DNA of 64,000 bases from Natrinema marinum (GTDB lineage: Archaea; Halobacteriota; Halobacteria; Halobacteriales; Natrialbaceae). Each line of letters starts with the position of its first letter. The stretch's first letter is position 1. The position numbers and the translations under genes are program-made. The DNA is taken from positions 186,001-250,000 of the forward strand of contig NZ_CP100763.1 of the NCBI RefSeq assembly GCF_024296685.1. The letters are read 5' to 3'. The notes beneath the pieces were generated by a model. It was given only the letters and a program-made list of their open reading frames with translations. It made no database searches and was not told the DNA's origin. Below, in pieces: positions 54,672 through 63,271 of the stretch.

Positions 54672-55507
54672 GCGGCGACTACGACCTCGAGGCGGGGCCG
54701 GACCCGGCGACGTTCGCAGCGGGAGCGCCGGAGCCGGCCATCGACGAGGAGGCCGACGATCCGGTCTACGCCGTCGGCGTCGGCCCGGGGAATCAGGAGT
54801 ATCTCACCCCCCGTGGCAAACGAGCGATCCGGGAGGCCGATGTCGTCGTCGGCTTTACGACCGTCGTCGAATTCATCGCGGACCTGACTGACGCCGATCT
54901 ACTGACCTGCGGCTACAGGGACGAGGCCGCGGCGCTCGAGGCCTTCGGCGAGCGCGTCGCGGCCGGCGAGTCGGGCACCGCGGTCGCAATGGGCGACCCG
55001 AATCACTCGGGCTACCAGTTCGTCGGCAAGGTGCAAGATGCCGTCGAGCGGAGCACGACGAACCCTGCTTCGCAGGCGCAGCAGGACGCCGTCGAGCGCG
55101 ACGCGCCCGCTACCCCCGTCCGCGTCGTTCCGGGCATCTCGTCGCTCCAGCTGGCCGCCAGCCGCGCCCGGATGCCGATGGAGGACACCGAGTTCGTCAC
55201 GCTCCACAAGAGCGGCGACCTCGACTCCGACATGGACCGCCTCGCGGCCGCCGTGACCGACGACGGGCGACACCTGCTCGCGCTCCCGCGACCCTACGAT
55301 CGGATGCCCGGCGATATCGCGCAGTTCCTGCTCGAGGCGGGTGCCGAGTCGGATCTCGAGGCGCTGGTGCTCGAGAAGCTGACTCACGACGACGAGGCGA
55401 TCCATCGGTTTACGCTCGCGGAGTTGGCGGCCCATGCCGGCGGGAGCGGGAAAGACGATACCCCGTTCTCCGATCTGGTCGTGCTGGCGGTTCGACAGCC
55501 GGTCTAG
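54668..55507 (+). CDS. cbiE: cobalt-precorrin-7 C5-methyltransferase (CbiE)
   Basis: 279 residues. SAM-binding 'VGVGPGNQEYLTPRGKRA', 'GDPNHSGYQ' and 'RVVPGISSLQLAASRARMP' are typical CbiE motifs. The first ~30 residues (Gly/Pro/Ala) extend the family. A 48-bp in-frame direct-repeat insertion (55051-55098) adds 'STTNPASQAQQDAVER'. It probably works with CbiT (60958). Confidence 0.95.
   Translation: MSGDYDLEAGPDPATFAAGAPEPAIDEEADDPVYAVGVGPGNQEYLTPRGKRAIREADVVVGFTTVVEFIADLTDADLLTCGYRDEAAALEAFGERVAAGESGTAVAMGDPNHSGYQFVGKVQDAVERSTTNPASQAQQDAVERDAPATPVRVVPGISSLQLAASRARMPMEDTEFVTLHKSGDLDSDMDRLAAAVTDDGRHLLALPRPYDRMPGDIAQFLLEAGAESDLEALVLEKLTHDDEAIHRFTLAELAAHAGGSGKDDTPFSDLVVLAVRQPV
55051..55098 (+). 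repeat. 48-bp in-frame insertion in cbiE with direct repeats
   Basis: CAAGATGCCGTCGAGCG (55034-55050) recurs as CAGGACGCCGTCGAGCG (55082-55098), giving QDAVER twice. Between them CCTGCTTCGCAGG (55064-55076) is a perfect hairpin. This looks like a small mobile palindromic unit that preserved the frame. Confidence 0.6.
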
Positions 55508-55515
55508 ACAGCGAC

Positions 55516-55962
55516 CTATCGAAGCGATTTCTTCAGACAGGTCGCCGACGACGGACACAGCTCGGCGAACTCGGCTGTCTGCCGAATCCTCGACGGCACC
55601 TCCTCGCGGTCGATCGCTTCGTATCCCCGCCGTCGGAAAAACTCCGCAGCTGTCGTGGTCAACAGGTAGAGCGTCTCTATTCCGTTCTTTCGGGCGTGGG
55701 TTTCCAGCTCGTCGTATATCGCGGACCCATAGCCCTGGTCACGAACCGATCGCTTCGTAACGATTGACCGGAGGAGTCCGTCGGGCTCGTACCGTTCGAT
55801 TCCGCCGGCGCCGACGAATTCCGCGTCGGAGACGGCGACGAAGAAACACTCCGGCTTCGTTCGCACGTCTCGATGTGGGAGATCGTTCGCTTTCAGTATG
55901 GCTTCGATGCGGCCGAGAGCGCCCGTCTCCGCCCTCGAGACGGTTATCGTAACGTCGGTCAT
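55516..55962 (-). CDS. arsN2: GNAT acetyltransferase, ArsN2 type
   Basis: 148 residues. Acetyl-CoA loop 'SVRDQGYGSAIYDELE', then 'TLYLLTTTAAEFFRRRGY' and 'PSRIRQTAEFAELCPSSA', which are ArsN2 signatures (LLTTTAxxFF and LCPSSA). Last gene of a three-gene operon headed by arsR, and convergent with cbiE (8-bp gap). The acetylated substrate of ArsN2 is not established. Confidence 0.88.
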   Translation of the reverse strand: MTDVTITVSRAETGALGRIEAILKANDLPHRDVRTKPECFFVAVSDAEFVGAGGIERYEPDGLLRSIVTKRSVRDQGYGSAIYDELETHARKNGIETLYLLTTTAAEFFRRRGYEAIDREEVPSRIRQTAEFAELCPSSATCLKKSLR

Positions 55963-55992
55963 CCGGTCGCGTCGACCCCCTCGAAACGTCGG

Positions 55993-56271
55993 TTAGCTCG
56001 AGTCATCGGTGTGCGGGCGAGTAATCGTGAGTCGAACTCTGCCGGCCAGATCGACCGTGAGCGGCCGACAGCCGTAGAGGCAGCGGACTACTCGCGAGGC
56101 GCGCCGCGTGGCGGCGACGAGGCTGACGACAATCACGAGGGCCGCGACGGCGGTCGACGGATACTCGACGGCCCAGAGAACCACAGGGACTGCAGCTACC
56201 AGCGCGTAGCCAGTGAGTATCGTTCGTCCATCGGGGCGTCTCGAGGTCGGATCGGTCGGTGGTACGTGCAT
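55993..56271 (-). CDS. 92-residue membrane protein of the arsR operon
   Basis: It starts at ATG 56271 (MHVPPTDPTSRR). Two adjacent TM helices ('YALVAAVPVVLWAV' and 'STAVAALVIVVSLVAA') are followed by a basic segment with one C-x-x-G-C ('CLYGC') and a short tail. Family unknown. It lies between arsR and arsN2 with 30-40 bp gaps, so it is probably co-transcribed and may take part in arsenic handling. Confidence 0.65.
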   Translation of the reverse strand: MHVPPTDPTSRRPDGRTILTGYALVAAVPVVLWAVEYPSTAVAALVIVVSLVAATRRASRVVRCLYGCRPLTVDLAGRVRLTITRPHTDDSS

Positions 56272-56309
56272 CGTCTGATCGATCTCCGTCGTCGGTATCG
56301 GTGGGTGCG

Positions 56310-56684
56310 TCAGTTCTCCTCGAGCGATCTCGTCTCGTCGAGGGCACGGAGGAGCCGTTCCGCGCGCGGCGTCGCGGTGTAGTACCGCCATCGACCCTCT
56401 TTTCGTCGCTCGACGAGGTCGGCGCCGAAGAGCCGCGAGAGAGCCTGGCTGACCGCTCCCTGGCTCACCCCGAGTACCGGTTCTAGCTCGCAGACACAGA
56501 CGGCGCCGTCTGCGTCTGCGATGAGCCGAAGCGCTTCGTATCGGGTATCGTTTCCGAGCGCGGCGAGCGTCCGAACGTCGGCGGCGACCGTTTCAGCTGC
56601 CGGCGAACGGCCGACCGAACAGCAGTCGGCGCTCTCCTCGCTTCGCGATTCGGTCGCCGTCTCGTCCGTCTGTTGCCCACTCAT
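56310..56684 (-). CDS. arsR: ArsR-family transcriptional repressor
   Basis: 124 residues. Winged helix with 'LAALGNDTRYEALRLI' and recognition helix 'VSQGAVSQALSRLFGADLV'. The metal-site signature 'GAVCVCELE' (ELCVCDL type) is in place, with another pair 'DCC' near the N-terminus. Arsenite or antimonite is the likely inducer. The gene lies next to its own double operator (56686-56715). Confidence 0.93.
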   Translation of the reverse strand: MSGQQTDETATESRSEESADCCSVGRSPAAETVAADVRTLAALGNDTRYEALRLIADADGAVCVCELEPVLGVSQGAVSQALSRLFGADLVERRKEGRWRYYTATPRAERLLRALDETRSLEEN

Positions 56685-56685
56685 T

Positions 56686-56715
56686 TTAGCGATTGCTAAT
56701 ATTAGCGCCTGCTAA
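56686..56715. promoter_or_regulatory. double palindromic operator of the arsR operon
   Basis: TTAGC-GATT-GCTAA (56686-56699) and TTAGC-GCCT-GCTAA (56702-56715), 16 bp apart, start to start. Operator 2 overlaps the TATA-like TTATATTA on the minus strand, ~27 bp from the arsR start; operator 1 ends 2 bp from the start codon. ArsR dimers on both would block transcription. Confidence 0.75.
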
Positions 56716-56880
56716 TATAAGTGTTCGGGTCGTCCGCCTCCGGGTCGAACTCGACAGTCGACGGAGCCGTCTCGCGGACGGTAACGGACGACCGCCGGCC
56801 GACGCGCCGCGTGCGACCGGGAATCGGCGACGAGCGTCGCCCGTCGTCACTGCGAATGGCGCAGAGAAACGGGTTCGCCG

Positions 56881-57048
56881 TTACTCGTCGTCTTCGTATT
56901 CGCGTAGCACGGACGAAACCGTGTTCGAGACTTCCTCGAGCGCGACGGCGTTGGTCTTCCTGAGATCGTCGGCTTCCTGCGCCTCGTTCAGGTGCCGAAG
57001 CGTCTGCCGAAGGTGCCGTTCGATATCGGTTTCGTTTTCGTCAGCCAT
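56881..57048 (-). CDS. 55-residue acidic helical protein
   Basis: Starts at ATG 57048 (MADENETDIERHL). Charged amphipathic helices ('HLRQTLRHLNEAQEADDL' and 'VSNTVSSVLREYEDDE'), with no Cys and no TM. Function unknown. Confidence 0.6.
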   Translation of the reverse strand: MADENETDIERHLRQTLRHLNEAQEADDLRKTNAVALEEVSNTVSSVLREYEDDE

Positions 57049-57206
57049 AGTTCGAGCGGCGAGTCGTAACTGACTCGAGCGGTTAAGGTCGTCGGTGGGC
57101 CGAGTCCGCCTATACTCCGCGCGGACGTCGGCGACGACCCGGATCAGCACGCCCGCGTTGGGCTTCGCTCCGAGGAGCTAAGGGCGTCCGTGATACGAAT
57201 TCACAT

Positions 57207-58433
57207 ATGATAACGATCGACGAGGAGCGGTTCCGAGAGAGTTTCGAGACGTACTCCGAGATCGGCGCGACTGATGCGGGCGGACTCGACCGCCTCACAC
57301 TGACGGACGAAGACGAGCAGGCCCGAGATCGGTTCGTCGACGATCTGGAGGCACTCGGATTGGACGTCCGGATCGACGAAATCGGGAACGTGTTCGGACG
57401 ACGCGACGGCGCGGACCCCGACGCGGCCCCCGTTCTGATCGGCTCGCACCTCGACTCCCAGCCGTCTGGCGGTCGGTTCGACGGGCAACTCGGGGTCCTC
57501 TCGGCGCTCGAGACCCTCCGAACCCTGGAGGCGAACGGCGTCGAGACGGAGCGTCCGATCGAGATCGTCAACTGGACCAACGAGGAGGGATCGCGCTTTC
57601 AGCACGCGATGCTCGGTAGCGCGGTGGTCACCGGCGAAACCGACCTCGAGACCGCGCTGGACCTGACGGACGACGAGGGCGTTCGGCTGGGCGACGAACT
57701 CGAGCGGATCGGCTACGACGGCGACCATTCGGTCGACCCTTTCGACATCCACAGTCACGTCGAACTCCACATCGAGCAGGGACCGAAACTCGAGGCCCAC
57801 GGCAACGCCGTCGGCGTCGTCGAGGGAGTCTACGGGATCGCGTGGCTCAACGTGACGATCCGCGGCGAGTCGGATCACGCCGGCCCGACGCCGATGCACG
57901 CTCGGCGCGACGCGATGGCGGCCGCGGCCGATGCCGTCAGCGCGATCACCGCGCTCCCGAACCGGCTCTCAGCGGACGCCGTCTCGACCGTCGGCGAGTT
58001 CGACCTCGAACCGGACTCGATCAACGTGATTCCGAACCGCGCGACGTTTTCCGTCGATCTCCGGTCTTACGACGACGATACCGTCGACCGGGCCGTCGCT
58101 CGGGCCGAGAGCGAGATCGAGGCGGCCTGCGAACGGCACGGGACGACCGCCGACATCGAGGAAGTGTGGCGGATCCCGCACACCGAGTTCGATCCGAACG
58201 TCTGTGACGCCGTCGCCGCTGCTGCGGAAACGGTGGGGGTAGACTACGAACGCCTCGTGAGCGGTGCCGGCCACGACGCGAAGTACGTCAGCGATATCGC
58301 GCCGACCGCGATGATTTTCGTCCCCTCGGTCGACGGGCAAACGCACAACGAGTCCGAGTACACCGCCTGGGAGGACTGCGTCGCCGGGGCGAACGTCTAT
58401 GCCAACGTGGTCCTCTCGCTCGCCAACGAGTGA
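57207..58433 (+). CDS. M20-type Zn amidohydrolase (N-carbamoyl amino acid/allantoate family)
   Basis: 408 residues. Metal ligands in 'IGSHLDSQPSGGRFDGQLG' (H, D), 'NWTNEEGSRF' (catalytic Glu and ligand Glu) and 'SGAGHDAKYVSDIAPTAM', with 'HIEQGPKLE' also present. Typical of hydantoinase/allantoate amidohydrolases (AllC/AmaB). It acts on N-carbamoyl-L-amino acids or ureido compounds; the exact substrate is not visible. Confidence 0.9.
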   Translation: MITIDEERFRESFETYSEIGATDAGGLDRLTLTDEDEQARDRFVDDLEALGLDVRIDEIGNVFGRRDGADPDAAPVLIGSHLDSQPSGGRFDGQLGVLSALETLRTLEANGVETERPIEIVNWTNEEGSRFQHAMLGSAVVTGETDLETALDLTDDEGVRLGDELERIGYDGDHSVDPFDIHSHVELHIEQGPKLEAHGNAVGVVEGVYGIAWLNVTIRGESDHAGPTPMHARRDAMAAAADAVSAITALPNRLSADAVSTVGEFDLEPDSINVIPNRATFSVDLRSYDDDTVDRAVARAESEIEAACERHGTTADIEEVWRIPHTEFDPNVCDAVAAAAETVGVDYERLVSGAGHDAKYVSDIAPTAMIFVPSVDGQTHNESEYTAWEDCVAGANVYANVVLSLANE

Positions 58434-58523
58434 CCCGACGCGCGGGAGACGCCGCCGCGAACCCTCGGCGCTCCTGTCGACTCACGGTCGGAGCCTCGCC
58501 CTCACCGACGGTTTCAAGTCTAC

Positions 58524-58537
58524 TTGTTCTAATCCAA
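58524..58537 (+). promoter_or_regulatory. cob motif copy 1 (TTG-N8-CAA dyad)
   Basis: TTGTTCTAATCCAA, flanked as TACTTG...CAAGTA so that arms extend to 6 bp. It lies 5 bp before the ATG of the micro-ORF that leads into cobB, so a bound protein could block initiation. Confidence 0.55.
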
Positions 58538-58542
58538 GTACA

Positions 58543-58617
58543 ATGACTGTACACCGGTCGACCGGCGCGGTCGCTCGAGCGGAGACGATCGATCAGGCTC
58601 CGGAGGGCGACCGATGA
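58543..58617 (+). CDS. 24-residue micro-ORF before cobB
   Basis: Encodes MTVHRSTGAVARAETIDQAP... and ends with TGA overlapping the cobB ATG (ATGA at 58614). It sits right after the cob motif. Like the one before cbiC it probably serves translation coupling or control. Confidence 0.45.
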   Translation: MTVHRSTGAVARAETIDQAPEGDR

Positions 58618-59924
58618 ACGGGTTCGTCCTCGGCGGCGTTAGCTCCGGCGTCGGGAAGACGGTTGCGACGCTGTCGATCGTACAGGCCCTCGAGGACGCC
58701 GGCTACGCGGTCCAGCCGGCCAAAGCCGGCCCCGATTTCATCGACCCGAGCCACCACGAAGCGATCGCGGGTCGCCCGTCCAGAACGCTCGATTCGTGGC
58801 TCTGTGGCGAGGACGGCCTCCGGCGGAACTACCACCGCGGCGAGGGCGACATCTGCGTCGTCGAGGGCGTGATGGGGCTGTACGACGGCGACGGCTCGAG
58901 CACCGCGATGGTCGCCGACACGCTCGAGTTGCCGGTCGTCCTCGTGGTCGACGCGAAAGCGGGGATGGAAAGCGTCGCGGCGACCGCGCTGGGATTTCGC
59001 GAGTATGCGGACGCTGTCGGCCGCGATATCGACGTCGCCGGGATCGTCGCCCAGCGCGCCCACGGCGGCCGCCACGAACAGGGGATCCGCGACGCACTCC
59101 CGGCGGATCTCGAGTACTTCGGCCGGATTCCGCCGTCGGCGGACCTCGAGATTCCCGATCGCCACCTGGGCCTCGAGATGGGCGGTGAGGCCGCGCTGCC
59201 GACGGGAGCGTTGCGGGAGGCCGCGGAATCGCTGCGCGCCGAGCGACTGGCCGAGGTTGCGAACGAACCGCCCGCACCCGGCGCGCCGCTCGAGTCCACC
59301 GCACCGGTCGACGCCACTGTCGCCGTCGCCAGCGATGCCGCGTTCTGCTTTCGGTATCCGGCGACGATCGAACGGTTCCGCGAGCGGGCCGACGTGGTCG
59401 CGTTCTCGCCCGTCGCGGGTGATCCCGTTCCCGACTGCGACGCGGTCTACCTGCCCGGCGGCTACCCCGAACTCCACGCCGCCGACCTCGAGTCGGCCGG
59501 CACCCTCGCCGAACTGGGCGAGCGGGCCAGCGAGGGGCTGCCCGTGCTCGGCGAGTGCGGCGGGCTGATGGCGATGAGCCGGTCGCTGACCACCGCCGAC
59601 GGCGAGCGCAGCGAACTGGCCGGGATTCTCCCCGCCGACGTGACCATGCACGACCGCTATCAGGCACTGGATCACGTCGAACTCGAGGCCGTCGACGGCA
59701 CTCTGAACGCGACCGCCGGCGAGACGATTCGCGGTCACGAGTTCCACTACTCGAGTGCCGCCGTCGACGGCGACGCCCGCTTCGCCTTCGAAACCGTCCG
59801 GGGCGACGGCATCGACGGCGATCACGACGGACTTACCGAGTACGAGTCGCTCGGCACGTACGTCCACGTCCATCCGGAGAGCGGCGCGTTCGATCGGTTC
59901 CTCGAGCGGGTGGCGACGACGTGA
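58614..59924 (+). CDS. cobB: cobyrinate a,c-diamide synthase (CbiA/CobB)
   Basis: 436 residues. P-loop 'GGVSSGVGKTVATLSIVQAL' region, 'AGPDFIDPSHHEAIAGRPS' and 'VVEGVMGLYDGDGSS'. The glutaminase half has Cys in 'VLGECGGLMAMSRSL' and His in 'IRGHEFHYSS'. It amidates the a and c carboxylates of cobyrinate with glutamine and ATP. Confidence 0.96.
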   Translation: MNGFVLGGVSSGVGKTVATLSIVQALEDAGYAVQPAKAGPDFIDPSHHEAIAGRPSRTLDSWLCGEDGLRRNYHRGEGDICVVEGVMGLYDGDGSSTAMVADTLELPVVLVVDAKAGMESVAATALGFREYADAVGRDIDVAGIVAQRAHGGRHEQGIRDALPADLEYFGRIPPSADLEIPDRHLGLEMGGEAALPTGALREAAESLRAERLAEVANEPPAPGAPLESTAPVDATVAVASDAAFCFRYPATIERFRERADVVAFSPVAGDPVPDCDAVYLPGGYPELHAADLESAGTLAELGERASEGLPVLGECGGLMAMSRSLTTADGERSELAGILPADVTMHDRYQALDHVELEAVDGTLNATAGETIRGHEFHYSSAAVDGDARFAFETVRGDGIDGDHDGLTEYESLGTYVHVHPESGAFDRFLERVATT

Positions 59925-59975
59925 CGAGCGAACGGTGATTCGCAAATTCTGAGACTCGGTCGTATAATTAACACG

Positions 59976-60779
59976 ATGGTGGTGGCGATACGAAGTGTGT
60001 CCGAAACCGTCCAGCGTCTCGAGCCCCTGGAGCGCCGTCCGCTGACCGACCGCACTTGCCTCGTCACCGGTTCCTCGCGCGGGATCGGTCGCGATATCGC
60101 GTTCGAACTCGCCCGCGCGGGTGCCGACGTGGCGGTCAACTACCGCTCGTCGGAGGAACGAGCGCTCGAGGTGACCGACACCATCGAGGAGAACGGCGAG
60201 ACGGCCGTCTCGGTACAAGCCGACGTCTCCGATCCGGCGCAGGTCGAGCGAATGGCCGAGGCGGTCCGCGACGACCTCGGCGAAGTTGACGTGCTGGTCA
60301 ACAACGCGGGGATCACCGTCGATCGCACGTTCGAGGACATGACCTACGAGGACTGGCAGACCGTCATCGACGTCAACTTGAACGGGACGTTCAACTGTAC
60401 GAAGGAGTTCTACGACGACATCAAAACCTCCGAGTACGGCCGACTGATCAACATCTCGAGCGTTGTCGGCCAGCAGGGTAACTACGGACAGGCCAACTAC
60501 GCGACCTCGAAGGGCGGACTCTTCGCGCTCACTCGGACGCTCGCCCTCGAACTCGCGAGCCACGGCTCGACGGCCAACTGCGTCGCGCCGGGCTTTACCG
60601 AGACGGACATGCTCGAGAAGGTGCCCGAACGCGTTCAGGAGAAGATCCGCCAGGACATTCCGCTCGATCGGTTCGCAAAAACCGAAGACATCGTCGGGAT
60701 GGTCCGATTTCTCGCCGGCGATCAAGCCGAGTACATGACAGGGCAAGTGCTGGGCATCAACGGGGGCATGGAGTGGTAA
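59976..60779 (+). CDS. SDR reductase, PhaB/FabG-like
   Basis: 267 residues. NADPH loop 'LVTGSSRGIGRDIA', 'NNAGITVDRTFEDMTYEDW', Ser in 'INISSVVGQQGNYGQ' and catalytic YxxxK in 'NYATSKGGLFA'. 'MTGQVLGINGGMEW' is typical of acetoacetyl-CoA reductases (PhaB). A TATA-like TATAATTA is ~16-25 bp upstream. Not part of the corrin pathway though placed between cob genes. Confidence 0.88.
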   Translation: MVVAIRSVSETVQRLEPLERRPLTDRTCLVTGSSRGIGRDIAFELARAGADVAVNYRSSEERALEVTDTIEENGETAVSVQADVSDPAQVERMAEAVRDDLGEVDVLVNNAGITVDRTFEDMTYEDWQTVIDVNLNGTFNCTKEFYDDIKTSEYGRLINISSVVGQQGNYGQANYATSKGGLFALTRTLALELASHGSTANCVAPGFTETDMLEKVPERVQEKIRQDIPLDRFAKTEDIVGMVRFLAGDQAEYMTGQVLGINGGMEW

Positions 60780-60870
60780 GGCCGACAGTTGGAGGTGCTC
60801 GAGCCGCGGCATGACGAGTCGTGTCGCTCGTTTCTGATACGGAAATTCGCGCCCACTTCGACAAGTTTCT

Positions 60871-60918
60871 TTGTTCTACTCCAACTCTACCTGGGCAACC
60901 GGAGTTGGTCTACTCCAA
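60871..60918 (+). promoter_or_regulatory. cob motif copies 2 and 3 before cbiT
   Basis: TTGTTCTACTCCAA (60871-60884) and TTGGTCTACTCCAA (60905-60918), 34 bp apart. They end just before a TATA-like ATTGTTTTAG about 28 bp before the cbiT ATG. Only two or three positions differ from copy 1 at 58524. Confidence 0.55.
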
Positions 60919-60957
60919 ACAAAATTGTTTTAGGGACGGGCTCTGTTCCAACGGGTG

Positions 60958-61569
60958 ATGCCACCCATCGCGCTTCCACACGACGCGAAGGCCGGGCCGA
61001 CCAAGTCGGAGGTTCGAGCCGTCGTCCGCTCGAAGCTCGCGCTCGAGCCGGACGACCACTTCGCGGAGGTCGGCTCCTGTACGGGAGCCGTCACGATCGA
61101 CGCCGCACAGCGAGCCGGGCGCGTGACCGCCGTAGAACGGAAGGCAGCGCGCCTCGCGACGACCGAAAAGAATCTCGCCGCGAACGAGGACTCGATCCGC
61201 GCGGAGATCGACCTCCGCAACGCGGAAGCGCCCGAAGGGCTGCCCGACGACGCCGACGCGCTCTTTCTGGGCGGGAGCCGCAACTTCGAGGCGGTGCTCG
61301 ACCACGCCGTCGCAACCGAGGTCGATCGGGTCGTGATGAACGTCTCGCGGCTCGAGGTCGCCGGGAAGGCGACCGAAGCGTTCCGCGAGCGAGGGATCTT
61401 GGAAGAGGTCGTCCAGTTTCAGGTGAGTCACGGCTACGAACTCGCCGGTGCGACGAGTTTCGACTCGGACAACCCGGTGTACATGTTGGTCGGGAGTGCG
61501 ACCGCGGACGAGGACGAAGACGGCGGCGAGAAAGTCGCAGCCGATGGCGGCGAGGTGAGCCGCCAATGA
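60958..61569 (+). CDS. cbiT: cobalt-precorrin-6B C15-methyltransferase/decarboxylase (CbiT)
   Basis: 203 residues from ATG 60958 (MPPIALPHDAKAGPTKSEVR). SAM motif 'AEVGSCTGAVTIDAAQRAG', 'LFLGGSRNFEAVLD' and 'VMNVSRLE' are family-typical. It methylates C15 and decarboxylates ring C. It pairs with CbiE (54668), which is encoded separately. Ends with an ATGA overlap to cbiL. Confidence 0.95.
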   Translation: MPPIALPHDAKAGPTKSEVRAVVRSKLALEPDDHFAEVGSCTGAVTIDAAQRAGRVTAVERKAARLATTEKNLAANEDSIRAEIDLRNAEAPEGLPDDADALFLGGSRNFEAVLDHAVATEVDRVVMNVSRLEVAGKATEAFRERGILEEVVQFQVSHGYELAGATSFDSDNPVYMLVGSATADEDEDGGEKVAADGGEVSRQ

Positions 61570-62378
61570 CACTCTACGGCGTCGGACTCGGCCCCGGCGA
61601 GGCCGATCTCGTGACCGTTCGCGGGAAGGCAGTGCTCGAGAACGCGGACGTGGTCTACTCGCCGGGCCGACTCTCGCGGACCGTCGCGCTCGAGCACGTC
61701 GACGAGTCGAAGATCGGCGATCTCGACTTCCCGATGACGAAAGACGAAGAGAAGCTGCGAGCGGCCTGGAAGGCGGCCGCGGCGGAGATCGCCCCGAACG
61801 CCCGCGACGGCGACGTGGCGTTCGTGACGCTCGGCGATCCGAACGTCTACTCGACGTTCGGCCACCTGCGCCGGACGATCGACGCCTTCCACCCCGACGT
61901 GGCCCTCGAGATCGTCCCCGGCGTGAGCGCGGTGACGGCCTTTGCGACCGCGATGGGGGTCGAGATCGAGGCTGGCGCGGGACTTTCCTTGCGCGAAGCG
62001 GCGGGTGGTCACAGCCCGACAGGACCGGACCGGATGATCCTGTTCAAGGTCACCGACGCGCCGGCGACCCACGAGGGACTCGTCGAGGCCGGCTACGAGG
62101 TGACCTACGGCCGCCGACTGTTCATGGAGCAAGGCGAGACGATCGTCACCGACGACCCCGCGGAGATCGACGAGCGCGATTACTATACGCTCGCCTACGC
62201 CGAGAAGGCCGATCTCGAGGTCGACCAGACGACGGCGGCCTTCGAGACCGACGGTAGCGAATCGGAGGTTCGCTCCGACGGCGGTCGCGAACTGAGCGCC
62301 GACGAACTGGCCGCACTCGAGCGAAGCGAGGGCTGCGAGGGCGGCGACTGCGGCGAGCACCGCGGAGGGAAGCGATGA
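61566..62378 (+). CDS. cbiL: cobalt-factor II C20-methyltransferase (CbiL)
   Basis: 270 residues. 'YGVGLGPGEADLVTVRGKAV', 'FVTLGDPNVYSTFGHL' and 'EIVPGVSAVTAFATAMGVE' define the tetrapyrrole methylase family; the GDPxxYST is CobI/CbiL-like. The C-terminal ~45 residues are an acidic tail with CEGGDC. ATGA overlaps both neighbours. A longer in-frame ORF starting at 60789 is spurious. Confidence 0.94.
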   Translation: MTLYGVGLGPGEADLVTVRGKAVLENADVVYSPGRLSRTVALEHVDESKIGDLDFPMTKDEEKLRAAWKAAAAEIAPNARDGDVAFVTLGDPNVYSTFGHLRRTIDAFHPDVALEIVPGVSAVTAFATAMGVEIEAGAGLSLREAAGGHSPTGPDRMILFKVTDAPATHEGLVEAGYEVTYGRRLFMEQGETIVTDDPAEIDERDYYTLAYAEKADLEVDQTTAAFETDGSESEVRSDGGRELSADELAALERSEGCEGGDCGEHRGGKR

Positions 62379-63271
62379 CAGACGAGACGGGCGACGATCC
62401 GCAGGACGCGATCGACTCCCAAGGCGAAGCCCGCCGCGAGAAACTGGACGACCGGATCTTCGAACACAGCGCCGGCGACGAGCAGGCGGGGATCCCCTTC
62501 GTCGGCGCCGGCCCCGGCAACCCGCGCCTGCTGACCGTCGCCGGGAAGGAAGTGCTCGAGGCGGCAGACCTCGTCGTTCACGCGGGTTCGCTGGTCAACA
62601 GCGAACTGCTCGACGAGTACTGCGGCCACGCCGAACTCGTCAATTCGGTCGGGAAAGACCTCGAGGAACTGATCCCGCTGATGCGGGACGCCTACGAGGA
62701 CGGCGACAACGTCGTCCGGCTCCACAGCGGCGACCCAGCGATCTACGGGGCCGCGCTCGAGCAGATGGACGCGCTGGAACACGAAGGCGTCCCGACGTAC
62801 TTCGTGCCCGGCGTCACCTCAGCCTTCGCGGCCAGCGCGACGCTGCGGACCCAGTTGACGTTGAACGAGGTCTCGAACCACGTCGCGTTCACCCGGCCGC
62901 AGGGGAAGACCCTGACGCCGGAGGAAGACCACATCTCCGAGTTCGTCGAGATGGGCGATGTAACGACCTGCATCTACCTCGGCACCCACGCGGTTCGGGA
63001 GACGATGGATCGGCTGCTCGAGGATGACCACGACCCCGAGACGCCGGTCGCGGTCATTTACCACGCCTCGTGGCCGGACGAGGATGTGATCGTCGGCTCG
63101 GTCGGCGACATCGCCGACAAAGTGGAGGAAGCGGGGTATCGGGCCTCGGCGCTGGTCGTCATCGGCGACGCGGTGACCGGCGCGGGCTACGAGCGATCCT
63201 TCCTCTACGGCGACTGGGCGAATCGAGGGTCCGCTGAAAACTCGGGTGGAACGGAGGCTGGTAATGACTGA
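62375..63271 (+). CDS. cbiF: cobalt-precorrin-4 C11-methyltransferase (CbiF)
   Basis: 298 residues. After a ~40-residue acidic leader, 'PFVGAGPGNPRLLTVAGKEV', 'LHSGDPAIYGAALEQ', 'FVPGVTSAFAASA' and 'HVAFTRPQGKT' (TRxxGKT) are diagnostic for CbiF/CobM. The stop overlaps the ORF 63264-63482 by ATGA. Confidence 0.96.
   Translation: MTDETGDDPQDAIDSQGEARREKLDDRIFEHSAGDEQAGIPFVGAGPGNPRLLTVAGKEVLEAADLVVHAGSLVNSELLDEYCGHAELVNSVGKDLEELIPLMRDAYEDGDNVVRLHSGDPAIYGAALEQMDALEHEGVPTYFVPGVTSAFAASATLRTQLTLNEVSNHVAFTRPQGKTLTPEEDHISEFVEMGDVTTCIYLGTHAVRETMDRLLEDDHDPETPVAVIYHASWPDEDVIVGSVGDIADKVEEAGYRASALVVIGDAVTGAGYERSFLYGDWANRGSAENSGGTEAGND

Noticed and set aside
58593-60812. 739-codon ORF antisense to cobB and the reductase
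   Set aside because: Spans two real genes on the other strand and is a composition shadow.
60780-60957. B12 riboswitch before cbiT
   Set aside because: No B12-box-like sequence or multi-stem structure is visible; instead there are paired 14-bp motifs.
60789-62378. Long ORF ending with CbiL
   Set aside because: Only the part after ATG 61566 is CbiL; the upstream ~260 codons overlap cbiT in another frame.
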